Assembly: GCF_009913435.1 (NCBI RefSeq)
Contig: NZ_CP047895.1
Span: forward strand, 1,062,501-1,126,500
Direction: 5' to 3'
Source of the DNA: Sphingomonas changnyeongensis
Lineage (GTDB): Bacteria > Pseudomonadota > Alphaproteobacteria > Sphingomonadales > Sphingomonadaceae
DNA: 64,000 bases
A program made the position numbers and the translations under genes. The notes under the pieces were generated by a model that saw only the letters and a list, made by a program, of their open reading frames with translations, was not told the origin of the DNA and did not search any database. The number at the start of each line of letters is the position of its first letter. Position 1 is the stretch's first letter. Below are positions 1 through 11,228 of the stretch, in pieces.

Positions 1-583
1 CATTGTGCGACTATGCCGCCGACCGCCGCGCGCCGACGCCGACCGCGGCGGCGGAAATGGCGGTGCCTGTGCGCGCCGATCTGCGCGCCTATGTCCGCGA
101 TCAGGGCGCGCGGCTGGAACGGGTCGTGCAGCGCAGCGCCGACCGCGCGGCGGAGCGGCTGGCGGCGCTCACGCGGCTGTTGCCGGTGCCGGCGCGGCTG
201 CTCGACCCGCAGCGCCAGCGGCTCGATGATCTGGGCGATCGGCTGGGGCGGGGCTGGGCAGGCGCATCGCCGATGCGCGCGGCGAGCTGGCACGCGCATC
301 CGGCGCGCTGCGTCCCGGCCTGCTCCATGCGCGGCTGGAGCGCGGGCGGGACCGGCTGGCGGCGGCGTGGCGGCTGGCGCGCTCGGTCAATCCGGAAAAT
401 CTGCTCGCCAAAGGCTATGCCTGGGTGTCGCGGCGCACCGATGGCGCGGTGGTGACCAGTGCGGTGGCTGCCCGGTCATCTGCCGGGCTGGTGCTGCATT
501 TCGCCGACGGCACGGTTGACGTGAGGCCGGAGCGCGCGGCATCCCGCCGCGACGACGGGCCGGCCCAGCCCAGCCTGTTATGA
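1..583 (+). pseudogene. xseA: Exodeoxyribonuclease VII large subunit, 3' part, frame broken
   Basis: This is the C-terminal part of the exonuclease VII large subunit, which with XseB degrades single-stranded DNA in the cytoplasm. The 5' part lies outside the window. Residues such as RAPTPTAAAEMAVP at the left edge are typical of the family, and the last 110 codons (LAKGYAWVSRR, then a short tail ending in TGA at 581) are the usual C-terminal domain. The two halves lie in different frames: the upstream frame runs to about position 253, and the downstream frame is resumed at about 254. One missing base in the G-rich stretch 245-253 would restore a continuous protein. Whether this is real decay or a base-calling error cannot be decided here. 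Confidence 0.8.
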
Positions 584-629
584 GTGGGCAGCCTGCTCTG
601 ACCGGGGCCGGTCCGGCCTTGATCGCAAG

Positions 630-848
630 ATGAAAGCGTTGAAAACGATGCTGATGTTCAACCGCAACCAGCCGGCCCGGCTGCATTATATGGCCAATGG
701 CTTCCGCATTCTCGCGCAGGGCGACCATGTGCTGTGCGCCCTGTCCGGCGAGAAGATCGCGCTCGACGAGCTGCGCTACTGGTCGGTCGAGCGCCAGGAA
801 CCCTATGCCAGCGCGGAGCTGGCGACCCGGGCGCTCGCTCCCAAATGA
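630..848 (+). CDS. DUF2093 domain protein
   Basis: A 72-residue protein of the alphaproteobacterial DUF2093 family, recognisable from the central segment LDELRYWSVERQEPYAS, which is the family signature. No catalytic motif, signal peptide or membrane segment is visible, and the biochemical role is unknown. In-frame ATG codons at 630, 648 and 654 are all possible starts; none has a convincing ribosome binding site, so the longest is used. It sits between xseA and the M23 peptidase gene, an arrangement that suggests co-transcription, because its stop is only 22 bases from the likely start of the peptidase. Confidence 0.75.
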   Translation: MKALKTMLMFNRNQPARLHYMANGFRILAQGDHVLCALSGEKIALDELRYWSVERQEPYASAELATRALAPK

Positions 849-870
849 TGACGGTGGCGTGAGGGGCGGC

Positions 871-1858
871 GTGCGGCGCATGGCGGGCGCGGGGCGGCTG
901 GCGGCGGTGTTTCGGCATGCCGCAATCCTGCCCAACCCCATCTTTCCCAGCCCCGTCCCGCTGGCCCCGGCTCTGCTCGCGCTTGCCCTCACCGCCTGTG
1001 TCGCGCCCGGCGGCACGCGCACCGCGCCGCCTGCTGCGCCCCCGCTTCAGCCGGAGGGTCTGCCCCGGCCGCCTTTCCCGCCGCGCCGGTTGGGGACATC
1101 ATGCTCGATGCCGCGCCCCGTCAGGGCGCGGTGGTGCGCGGCTTTGCGCCGCCGGGGACGGAGCGGCTGCTGCTCGACGGCGAGCCCCTGCCGCTTGCCG
1201 GTGATGGCCGCTTCCTGATCGGGCTGGACCGCGATGCCCCGCCACGCGCGCTGCTCGTCGCCGAGCTGGCGGGGGCGGGCAGGTGTCGCGCATGATCGAC
1301 GTCGCGCCCTTCGCCTGGCCGATCGAGCATGTCGACACGCCGCGCCGCCCGGCGGTGCCCGATGCCGAGTTCGCGCGGATGCGCGCGCCGGAGCTGGCGC
1401 GCATCGCCGCCGCCCGCGCGGTCGACACCGGCAGCGGCGGCTGGCGTCAGGGCTTTTTCTGGCCCGCGCCGGGGCGGCTGAGCGGGCGGTTCGGCGCGCA
1501 GCGTTTCTATCGCGGCGGCGAGGCCGGGGCCTATCATTCGGGCCTTGATCTGGCCGGCGGCGCGGGCGCGCCGGTGACGGCGCCCGCCGACGGTGTCGTC
1601 GTGCTGGCCACGCCCGTGCCGTTCACGCTCGAGGGGCGGCTGGTCATCATCGATCATGGCATGGGCCTCAACAGCGCGTTCCTGCATCTGTCGGCCATCG
1701 ATGTGCGCGAGGGCGAGGCGGTGCGGCGCGGCCAGCGCATCGGCGCGATCGGTGCCTCCGGCCGGGTCACCGGGCCGCATCTGCACTGGGCGGTCAAATG
1801 GCGCGGCGCGCGGGTGGACCCGGCGACGCTGATCGATCCCGCCGCGCCGCCGCGCTGA
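871..1858 (+). pseudogene. M23 family (LytM-type) metallopeptidase lipoprotein, frame broken twice
   Basis: An exported peptidoglycan-hydrolase-like protein. A GTG at 871 with GAGGGG just upstream, or ATG 880, opens a lipoprotein signal ending in a lipobox (LALTAC, near 995-1000). The reading frame then changes near 1000-1090 and again near 1275-1285, at the G-rich run before the segment MSRMIDVAPF. The C-terminal 191 residues are intact and contain the M23 zinc motifs HSGLD (near 1535) and PHLHW (near 1780), so the catalytic domain itself is conserved. Each frame change fits loss of one base. If real, only the catalytic fragment from 1283 could be translated, without an export signal; if these are sequencing errors, this is a normal periplasmic endopeptidase or activator. 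Confidence 0.75.
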
Positions 1859-1930
1859 CCGCCGATCCGATTGCGTCGGCTCCGCCGCTCAAGGCCTTTG
1901 TTTTACCGCGGTTTCCGGGCCACGGGGCGA

Positions 1931-1956
1931 GTCCACCCGGCTCGAAAACGCGCTAG
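1931..1956 (-). repeat. Stop-codon-overlapping dispersed repeat, copy 1
   Basis: A 26-base element reading, on the plus strand, a block CCACCCGGCT followed by GAA and ending in CTAG. The CTAG contains the TAG stop of the minus-strand exported-protein gene. Flanking bases include TTTTACCGC at 1901-1909, also present beside copy 4. An imperfect inverted pair (CCGGG 1915-1919, CCCGG 1936-1940) is less compact than in copies 2-4. Confidence 0.75.
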
Positions 1957-2528
1957 CCGACCCGCATCCCCTTGACCGCGCGGGCCTTGCCGAAGCGGAT
2001 GAAGTAACTGCCCAGCGCCGCCTTGCGGATCGTCACCGCCTCCCCGGCCTTGGGCGGGAAGGTGATGGGCTCGCTCGTCTGCCACACCGCGCCATCCTCG
2101 ATCGTGAAGCGCACATAGCCGCGCGGCACGACGGTCACGGTCACGACCTTGCTCGTCAGCTCGGTAAAGGCTTCTTCGCCCGCATCCGGCTTGTCCTTCT
2201 TGCCGGCCGCGTCCGGACGGTCGCCGAACAGCGACAGGTTGGGCAGGGCAAAGCCGAACAGCGACCGGCGGGTCTTGCGCACCTCCTGCTTGTCGAGGAC
2301 CAGCAGCTCGCGCGTCTCGACCGAGCGGGACAGATTCTCTGCCGCCGCGTCATAACAGGCGAGCCGCCGGGCATTGTCGGACAGCGAGCGGCAGGCCTGC
2401 AGGTCGCGCAGCGCCGCCGGCTGCGGCCCTCCGGCACCCGAATCCTGCGCCTGTGCCGGAATGGCGACCAGCAGCCCCGCTGCCAGCACCGCATTCCCGA
2501 TCGGCCGCACCCGTGCCGGACGTGCCAT
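1953..2528 (-). CDS. Exported hypothetical protein
   Basis: A 191-residue protein of unknown function. The ATG at 2528 is chosen because GGAGGGG lies just upstream; it gives an N-terminal signal peptide (residues 1 to about 27, ending PAQAQ). A mature N-terminal segment with two cysteines, pattern ACRSLSDNARRLACYD, is a recurrent motif of periplasmic alphaproteobacterial proteins and probably forms a disulfide. The middle is lysine/aspartate rich and the C-terminal 60 residues look beta-rich. It is divergent from the TonB receptor gene downstream, with which it shares the 265-base intergenic region. Its TAG stop lies inside a dispersed repeat. Confidence 0.7.
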   Translation of the reverse strand: MARPARVRPIGNAVLAAGLLVAIPAQAQDSGAGGPQPAALRDLQACRSLSDNARRLACYDAAAENLSRSVETRELLVLDKQEVRKTRRSLFGFALPNLSLFGDRPDAAGKKDKPDAGEEAFTELTSKVVTVTVVPRGYVRFTIEDGAVWQTSEPITFPPKAGEAVTIRKAALGSYFIRFGKARAVKGMRVG

Positions 2529-2793
2529 GAACCCCTCCCGAAAAACCATCCGCCGGAGGCCTGCTACCGGCCCGCCCGGCATAACGGGGTGCCCGGGCGG
2601 GGCGCAAGCGCGGGCGTGGCGGGGCGGTGTGTCCGTTTTGCTACAGTCTGCCAGAAACGAGATTATTTTATTGCGCCAACATTGTTTCCTGCGCCCGAAA
2701 TCGCCTATCCACTGGCGCGATAGCTCATCTTTTTGTAGCTATGGACCATGTGTGGACCGGGCGAACCGGCCACCGCAAAGGGGAAAAGATATT

Positions 2794-5733
2794 ATGCAGC
2801 TTGCTCTTCGTCGGCGCCTGCTTGCATCCACGGTGCTGATCGGCGCCTCGATGCTCAGCACGGCCGCTTTCGCGCAGGACGCCCAGACCGCCGAGACGGA
2901 AAAGGACGATACCATCGTCGTCACCGGCTCGCTCATCGCCAACCCGAATCTTGAGGCGTCGTCGCCCGTCACCTCGATCGGCAGCGAAGAAGCCCTGTTC
3001 CGTAACACCAACACCGCCGAGCAGCTTCTCCGCCAGCTGCCGGGTGTCACGCCCAGCATCGGCTCCGCGGTCAACAACGGCAATGGCGGCGCGGCGTTCG
3101 TCAACCTGCGCGGCCTGGGCACCAACCGTAACCTCGTGCTGCTCGATGGCGACCGGGTCACCCCGGCGAACCAGGGCGGCGCGGTCGACCTCAACATCAT
3201 TCCGGTCGCGCTGATCGAGTCGACCCAGATCCTCACCGGCGGCGCGTCGACCACCTACGGCGCCGACGCCGTTTCGGGTGTTGTCAACTTCATCACCAAG
3301 CGTGACTTCACGGGGGTCGAGCTCAACCTCTCGAACCAGATCACCGAGCGCGGTGACGGCAACTATCTGCGCGCCGACCTGACGATGGGTGCGAGCCTCG
3401 ACGATGGCCGCGGCAACGTCGTGTTCAGCATCGGCTATCAGGAAGCCGATCCGGTCTATCAGGGCGCGCGCGGTTTCTCGCGCTTCGGCATCAGCTCGAC
3501 CAGCGGCCGCGCCGCCGGCGGCTCGCCGACCTCGGTGCCGTCGTCCTTTGCGCTGACCGGTCTGCCGCAGCAGCAGGTTTCGCCGGATGGTGCGTCGCTC
3601 GTCCCGGCCTATCAGGACTTCAACTTCAACCCGTTCAACATCTTCCAGACGCCGTTCCAGCGGTTCAACGTCTTCACCCAGGGCAATTACGAGATTGCCG
3701 ATGGCGTTGAAGTCTATGGTCGCGCGCTGTATTCGAAGAACACGGTCCAGACGATCATTGCGCCGTCGGGCATCTTCGGCGAGGCGCTGAGCATCCCGGC
3801 GAACAATCCGTTCCTGACCACTGGGATCCGTAATCAGCTCTGCAGCGCGGCGGGCATTGCGGCTTCGGCCTGCACCCCCACGTCGACGACTGCGATCCCG
3901 ATCCCGGCCGTCTATCGCCGTACCGTGGAACTCGGGCCGCGCATCAGCACCTTCGTCACTCAGGTGTTCGATTATCGTGCCGGTGTCCGGGTTGACGTGA
4001 CCGACACGATCAAGGCGGATGTTTCGGCTTCTTACGGTCAGAGCGAGAATGACCAGACCCAGTCGGGTTATGTGCTTCGCTCGCGCGTCCAGCAGGCGCT
4101 GAACGCCAACAACGTCAACACCTGCACGAACACTGCCAACGGGTGCACGCCGCTCAACCTGTTCGGGCCGGCCGGCTCGATCTCGCCGGGCGCCGCCGCG
4201 TTCCTTTCGGGTGAGAGCCAGATCAGCTTCACCACTGCGCTTGCGCAGGTGCGTGGCGTGGTGTCGGGCGATTTCGGGGTTGCGCTGCCGTCGGCCAATG
4301 ACGCCATTGGCTTCGCGGTCGGCGCCGAATATCGCAACTACCGCGCGTCGCGCGTGCCGGACTTCCTTGCCCAGCAGCCGGGCGAACTCGGCGGCGCAGG
4401 CGGTGCGGTTCTGCCGCTGCGCGGTGGTTATGACGTGTATGAAGCGTTCGGCGAAGTCATCGCGCCGCTCGTCCAGGACAAGCCGTTCTTCCAGGATCTG
4501 ACCCTCGAAGCCGGCATCCGTTACTCGTCCTACACCGTCGATGCGCCGAGCAACCCGAGCTTCAAGGCCACGACCTGGAAGGCGGGCGGCAGCTGGACCC
4601 CGGTTGAAGGTCTGAAGCTGCGCGGTAACTATCAGCGCGCCGTGCGTGCGCCGAACATCGGTGAACTGTTCGCGCCGGTCGTCACCGGCCTGACCAACCT
4701 CGTCACCGATCCCTGCGCCTCGCTCGACGTGTCGAACCCGCCGATTCGGCGCAGCACCGGCCCGACGGGCATCCTGCGCGACGTCTGCCTTGCACAGGGC
4801 GCGCCGCTTGCCGGCATCAACAACATCCAGGATCCGGCTGCCGGTCAGGCCAATGGCACGGGTGGCGGCAACCCGAACATTCAGCCTGAAAAGTCGGACT
4901 CCTACACCATCGGTGTGGTGCTCCAGCCCCAAGCGATTCCGGGCCTGTCGGTCACGGTCGATTATTACAATATCGTCGTGAACAGCGCGATCACCGCGGC
5001 GACCCCGGGTGACGTGATCGGTGCCTGCTTCAACAACCTGACTGCAGCATCGGTGACCAGCGCGGCCTGCACCAGCATCCGCCGCAACCCGGTCAATGGC
5101 CGTCTGAGCGGTTCGACCGCGACGACGCTGGGTCTGCCGCAGCCGCTGACCAACCTGGGCCGTCTGTCGACGAACGGGATCGACCTCAGCGTCAACTACA
5201 ACACGGATCTCGACTTCGCGAAGCTGTCGCTGTCGTTCAACGGCAACTGGACGCGGTCGATCAAGTTCCGTGCGTCGCCGACCGGTCTGAACCGTGAATG
5301 CGCCGGCTTCTATTCGACCAACTGCTCGCCGACCAGCGGTTCGCCGCAGCCGGAGTTCAGCTGGAACCAGCGCACCACCCTCAGCTTCGATATGGTCGAC
5401 GTGTCGCTGCTGTGGCGTCACATCAGCGCCATCCAGTATGAGCCGGGCATCGGCACGCTGTTCAATGGTGCGATCACCGGCAACACCACGGTTGCTGGCC
5501 AGCGCGTCAACTTCAACCGTATCCCGGCATATAACTATTTCGATCTGTCGGTCCGGTTCGATCTTGGCGACAATCTGGACGTGACGCTGACGGCGCTGAA
5601 CATGTTCGACAAGCAGCCGCCGATCGTCGGGTCGAACGCCGGGGCCACCGCTTACAATAGCGGCAACACCTTCCCGTCGACCTATGACGCGCTGGGCCGG
5701 ACCTTCGCCGCGACTGCGCGCGTCAAGTTCTGA
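2794..5733 (+). CDS. TonB-dependent outer membrane receptor
   Basis: A 979-residue outer membrane receptor. The ATG at 2794 follows AAAGGGGAAAAG and gives a clear signal peptide (residues 1-27, ending AAFAQ). A TonB box (DTIVVTG, residues 39-45) follows directly, then a plug domain (about 60-170, with RGLGTNRNLVLLDGDR-like and GGASTTYGADAVSGVVN signatures) and a C-terminal barrel of about 800 residues ending in aromatic F (KF). Such long receptors in sphingomonads take up siderophores, oligosaccharides or peptides; the ligand cannot be read from sequence. A strong intrinsic terminator follows at 5765-5799. The neighbouring genes downstream, convergent, encode two sulfotransferases. Confidence 0.92.
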   Translation: MQLALRRRLLASTVLIGASMLSTAAFAQDAQTAETEKDDTIVVTGSLIANPNLEASSPVTSIGSEEALFRNTNTAEQLLRQLPGVTPSIGSAVNNGNGGAAFVNLRGLGTNRNLVLLDGDRVTPANQGGAVDLNIIPVALIESTQILTGGASTTYGADAVSGVVNFITKRDFTGVELNLSNQITERGDGNYLRADLTMGASLDDGRGNVVFSIGYQEADPVYQGARGFSRFGISSTSGRAAGGSPTSVPSSFALTGLPQQQVSPDGASLVPAYQDFNFNPFNIFQTPFQRFNVFTQGNYEIADGVEVYGRALYSKNTVQTIIAPSGIFGEALSIPANNPFLTTGIRNQLCSAAGIAASACTPTSTTAIPIPAVYRRTVELGPRISTFVTQVFDYRAGVRVDVTDTIKADVSASYGQSENDQTQSGYVLRSRVQQALNANNVNTCTNTANGCTPLNLFGPAGSISPGAAAFLSGESQISFTTALAQVRGVVSGDFGVALPSANDAIGFAVGAEYRNYRASRVPDFLAQQPGELGGAGGAVLPLRGGYDVYEAFGEVIAPLVQDKPFFQDLTLEAGIRYSSYTVDAPSNPSFKATTWKAGGSWTPVEGLKLRGNYQRAVRAPNIGELFAPVVTGLTNLVTDPCASLDVSNPPIRRSTGPTGILRDVCLAQGAPLAGINNIQDPAAGQANGTGGGNPNIQPEKSDSYTIGVVLQPQAIPGLSVTVDYYNIVVNSAITAATPGDVIGACFNNLTAASVTSAACTSIRRNPVNGRLSGSTATTLGLPQPLTNLGRLSTNGIDLSVNYNTDLDFAKLSLSFNGNWTRSIKFRASPTGLNRECAGFYSTNCSPTSGSPQPEFSWNQRTTLSFDMVDVSLLWRHISAIQYEPGIGTLFNGAITGNTTVAGQRVNFNRIPAYNYFDLSVRFDLGDNLDVTLTALNMFDKQPPIVGSNAGATAYNSGNTFPSTYDALGRTFAATARVKF

Positions 5734-5764
5734 CCCAATCCGGCAACGCCGGAGTGAAGAACGG

Positions 5765-5799
5765 GCGGGCCTTCCGGATGGAAGGCCCGCTCTTTTTTT
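5765..5799 (+). terminator. Intrinsic terminator of the TonB receptor gene
   Basis: A perfect 11-base-pair stem (5765-5775 with 5780-5790), GC-rich, four-base loop, followed by a T-rich run at 5791-5799. Confidence 0.9.
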
Positions 5800-5912
5800 G
5801 ATCTGCTCCTGAAGCAGACCGGTTCCTCCGATCGCTGCGCAGACGACGATACGCAGTCGCCATCTGGCAACGGCCGATTATCGATTAGGAAGCAGGGCGC
5901 GCCGTGCGCCGG

Positions 5913-6947
5913 TCAGATCAGCGGATGATCGAGGATCTGCGCAATGCCGGCATTGCGGGCGACCGCGTCGGCCCAGACCAGCACCTTGTCATATTCGTCA
6001 CGATGTTGTTCGGCCGCCCGGTCATAGGTGATCTGTCGATCGGCCCGTGAAAATCCCTCGCTCGTGCGCTTGGAATCGGTGTTGAACGCCGGACCGGCGA
6101 GTGTGGCCGCAATCCGGTCGGAGTCGAGCCCCAGCCGGAAATGCCCGGCCAGCGCCGAAATCGCGTCTGCCGGCCTGTCCAGAAACACCTCGCTGTCGAG
6201 TGTCCGCACACGGCCGGGACCGAACTCTGCCAGCAGGTCGCGGAACAGCGCATGCTGCGCCAGCCAGCCGGCCGCCGCGATCTGGAGGTCGGTCATGTGC
6301 AGCAGCGCATGATCGTCCAGGCCAAGCCTGGCGGGTAGCCCGTCAAGCCGCTGGATCCCGATCAGCGTCCTGACCCACAGCCGCCCTTCCATCCCCTTTT
6401 TGAGGATCGACGACAGGTAGATGGGCAGCGGCGCATGCAGGAACAGCGCCTGTGCCTCCGGCCGCATGGCCAGCGCCGCGCGGTAGAGGCCGAACATGAC
6501 ATTGGCGGGTTTGATCACCACCGATTCCGCGGGGTCGAAACCACGCGCCAGCAGCGTCAGCCCGTGATCGAGCATCTCCGCCACCGCCCGTGGCTGGGCG
6601 CCGCGATGCCGCCAGCCGACCAGATCGTTGATCAGCACCGGCTCCTTGAGCGCCAGTGCCACCCCGTCATGATCGAGCAGCCGCGCGATGAGTGTCGAAC
6701 AGCAAAAGGCGGAATGGAAGATGAAGTGAACTGGCCGCCGCACCGGCTGGACTGCTGCCACCAGCGCGCGGCGGTCGACGGCATGAACCGCCCGCTCCGC
6801 CGGCAGATAGTCATCGGTGATGAAGGTCGATGCCCGGTGGTCGGCGCGCGATACGCGCGTCAGATGGATGGCGTCCCGCGTCGGATCGTAACGGTGGGCA
6901 AGCCAGCCGGCATCGCGTGCCGCCTCGGCGATGGACGGAGCGGTCAT
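5913..6947 (-). CDS. Sulfotransferase-like protein
   Basis: A 344-residue cytoplasmic protein with a likely PAPS-binding loop, FIFHSAFCCSTLIARL (about residues 73-88), positioned as in the 5'-phosphosulfate loop of sulfotransferase families, and a later conserved segment NTDSKRTSEGF near the C-terminus that may be the 3'-phosphate side. No signal peptide is present. Its ATG overlaps by four bases the stop of the larger TPR-sulfotransferase gene, so both are translated from one message. The substrate is unknown; a protein or peptide acceptor is suggested only by the partner's TPR domain and the adjacent receptor gene. The SAFCCST loop is divergent from the usual RSGST form, so activity is less sure than for the partner. 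Confidence 0.7.
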   Translation of the reverse strand: MTAPSIAEAARDAGWLAHRYDPTRDAIHLTRVSRADHRASTFITDDYLPAERAVHAVDRRALVAAVQPVRRPVHFIFHSAFCCSTLIARLLDHDGVALALKEPVLINDLVGWRHRGAQPRAVAEMLDHGLTLLARGFDPAESVVIKPANVMFGLYRAALAMRPEAQALFLHAPLPIYLSSILKKGMEGRLWVRTLIGIQRLDGLPARLGLDDHALLHMTDLQIAAAGWLAQHALFRDLLAEFGPGRVRTLDSEVFLDRPADAISALAGHFRLGLDSDRIAATLAGPAFNTDSKRTSEGFSRADRQITYDRAAEQHRDEYDKVLVWADAVARNAGIAQILDHPLI

Positions 6948-8415
6948 GGCCGGTCTCCCAGCCCGTCAATGGCCGGTGCCAGCATCGCCGCATAGTCACG
7001 CCAGCGCCCTGATGACCGGGAATGTAGTGGGCGGCGCACCTGCCAGGCGCTTGCGGTGCGGACCGGCGCGTCAATGCCGCTTGTCGTCAGGCACGCCTCG
7101 TCCCAGCCAAGGCCCATCCGTGCGATCACGTCACCCATCACCGCGCGAGGGTCTTGCACCAGCGCGTCATAATCGAGTGTCAGCACCGTGTCGCCGAACC
7201 GGTCGTGCCAATGGGCCATCAGGCGGTCATGCCCGTCGATCCAGTGGCGGATGTCGCCGAGGTCCCAGCCATAGGCGATGCTGTCATCGAACCTCAGGCT
7301 GAAGATCGACAGCATGTTGTCACGCCGGTCCCGCCGCGTGTGGATGAACACCGCCTCGGGGAACAGAGTGCGCAGCAGCGCCAGATGCAGGAAATTGTCG
7401 CACCTCTTGTCGCAGACAAAGCGTGCTCCCCCGCCGATCTGCCGCAGTTCGGCCAGATAATCGTCGCGCAGCCGGGCGAGCAGCGCAGGATCGGCCTGTG
7501 CGAGCCGGTCCGGATAAGGCTGCAGATGCTGATGGACGAACGCGGGGATCGTCTCCATTTCCCCTGCCGAGGCGATTGCGGGGTGCCGGGCGAGCAGTTG
7601 TTCGGCCAGCGTCGATCCCGAACGAAACAGGCCGAAGATGAACACCGGACACGGGCTTGCCGGATCGGACTGGTGGGGCGCGGGCTGGGCAAGGCCGGGC
7701 AGCGGGGGCATCGCTATCAGCGCGTCGATCAGCGCGTCGTGCCGCCGCCGGTCATAGCGGAGCGCCGGCGGAATCTGCTGGCGGACCAGGGCATTTCCCC
7801 GCGCCAGCGCCGCGAATGCGGCCGCGTGCGCGCCGAGCGCGTCCTGCGCGGCGCCAAGGGCGAACAGCAACTCGGCCTCATCGGCGGGCGCAAGGCCGGG
7901 CACGGCGAGATGGCGGGCAAGCGCATCGGCCGCCGCCGCTGCCTGACCCTCGACAATGTCCAGCCCGGCGATCCGGGCCAGATCGTGCCCATTGCCCGGT
8001 TCAAGCTCCAGCGCGCGCAGATAGGCGGCCCGCGCCTCGCCGGCCCGGCCCTCATCCTCGTGCAGCTGGCCAAGGTTGCGCCAGGCCAGAGCAAAACCGG
8101 GATTAAGCGCCGTCGCACGTTCCAGCTCGGCGCGGGCCGATGCCGGATCGGCCAGCTGTTCGGAAAAGATCGCCGCCCGGTTGAGATGCACTTCCTCGGC
8201 CCGCGCCACGCCCTGGGCGATTGCCGTGCCATAGGCGTCGAGCGCCGCGCCGAACCGCCGCGTATGGCGCAGCGCATAGCCAAGGTTGAACCACGCATCC
8301 GGCGCCCGGTCCCCCCGGCAAGCGCCTGACGATAGGCGGCAATCGCCGCGTCAAGGCGCCCGGCATGCAGGTCGCGGTCGGCCTGGGTCAGAAGAAGAGA
8401 CGAAGATATCTGCAT
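6944..8415 (-). CDS. TPR-domain sulfotransferase, apparent frameshift near its 5' end
   Basis: N-terminal tetratricopeptide repeats (segments such as ALAWRNLGQLHEDEGRAGEA and AYLRALELEPGN) followed by a sulfotransferase domain with the PAPS loop VFIFGLFRSGSTLAEQL and HTRRDRRDNMLSIFSLRF, the 3'-phosphate region of the Sulfotransfer_3 family. The natural start appears to be ATG 8415, whose frame encodes a good TPR helix (DRDLHAGRLDAAIAAYRQAL) and then runs out of frame at the C6 tract 8311-8316 (G6 on the coding strand). One further G there would join it to the main frame. Without it, GTG 8209 would give a 421-residue protein missing roughly the first 70 residues but keeping the catalytic domain. 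The acceptor is unknown. Confidence 0.78.
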
Positions 8416-8433
8416 CGCGCCGTTTTTGGCATG

Positions 8434-8468
8434 GCCGGGCCGGTGATGCCACCATCAACCGGCCCGGC
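8434..8468. other. Intergenic hairpin between clpB and the TPR-sulfotransferase gene
   Basis: A perfect 11-base-pair inverted repeat (8434-8444 with 8458-8468), 13-base loop. On the minus strand it lies between the clpB stop and the next start, but no T-run follows it there, so it is not a typical intrinsic terminator. It could still stabilise or separate the clpB transcript. Confidence 0.6.
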
Positions 8469-8483
8469 ATCCGGTGTGGCGCC

Positions 8484-11063
<2,580 letters not shown>

Positions 11064-11097
11064 ATCGGCCCCTGTCGGATCGCTGATGACACATGTA

Positions 11098-11117
11098 GTG
11101 TTGCCATTTGGCAACAC
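11098..11117. promoter_or_regulatory. Palindrome upstream of clpB, candidate operator or promoter element
   Basis: The sequence GTGTTGCC, four bases, GGCAACAC is a perfect inverted repeat 35-55 bases upstream of the clpB ATG. On the clpB strand it is preceded by CTTG and followed by ACTACAT, which loosely resembles an alphaproteobacterial RpoH promoter; this reading is speculative. It is not a CIRCE element. Confidence 0.45.
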
Positions 11118-11181
11118 AAGATGGCGATGCCGACATGCTGGCCGGGCATTGGCAGCGGCAAAATAGGGACTGATCCGGAGC

Positions 11182-11219
11182 GATGGCGGGGCGCGGCCAT
11201 CGGCCTGCGCCCCGCCATC
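11182..11219 (-). terminator. Hairpin downstream of the M28 peptidase gene
   Basis: A perfect 13-base-pair GC-rich stem (11182-11194 with 11207-11219) with a 12-base loop, ten bases past the stop of the M28 gene. A short TATTTTG lies about 15 bases further on the minus strand, so this is a plausible but not ideal intrinsic terminator. Confidence 0.6.
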
Positions 11220-11228
11220 GGGCGCGGC

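Noticed and set aside
2725..5421. Long open frame of about 898 codons antisense to the TonB receptor gene
   Set aside because: GC-rich coding DNA commonly leaves the opposite strand open. The translation is compositionally skewed (Arg, Asp, Val) with no recognisable domain, and the receptor on the plus strand is unmistakable.
8434..8468. clpB intrinsic terminator
   Set aside because: The stem is perfect, but on the clpB strand no T-run follows, so it is listed only as a hairpin.
11098..11117. CIRCE element or a certain RpoH promoter for clpB
   Set aside because: The arms do not match TTAGCACTC/GAGTGCTAA, and the RpoH match is too weak to claim.
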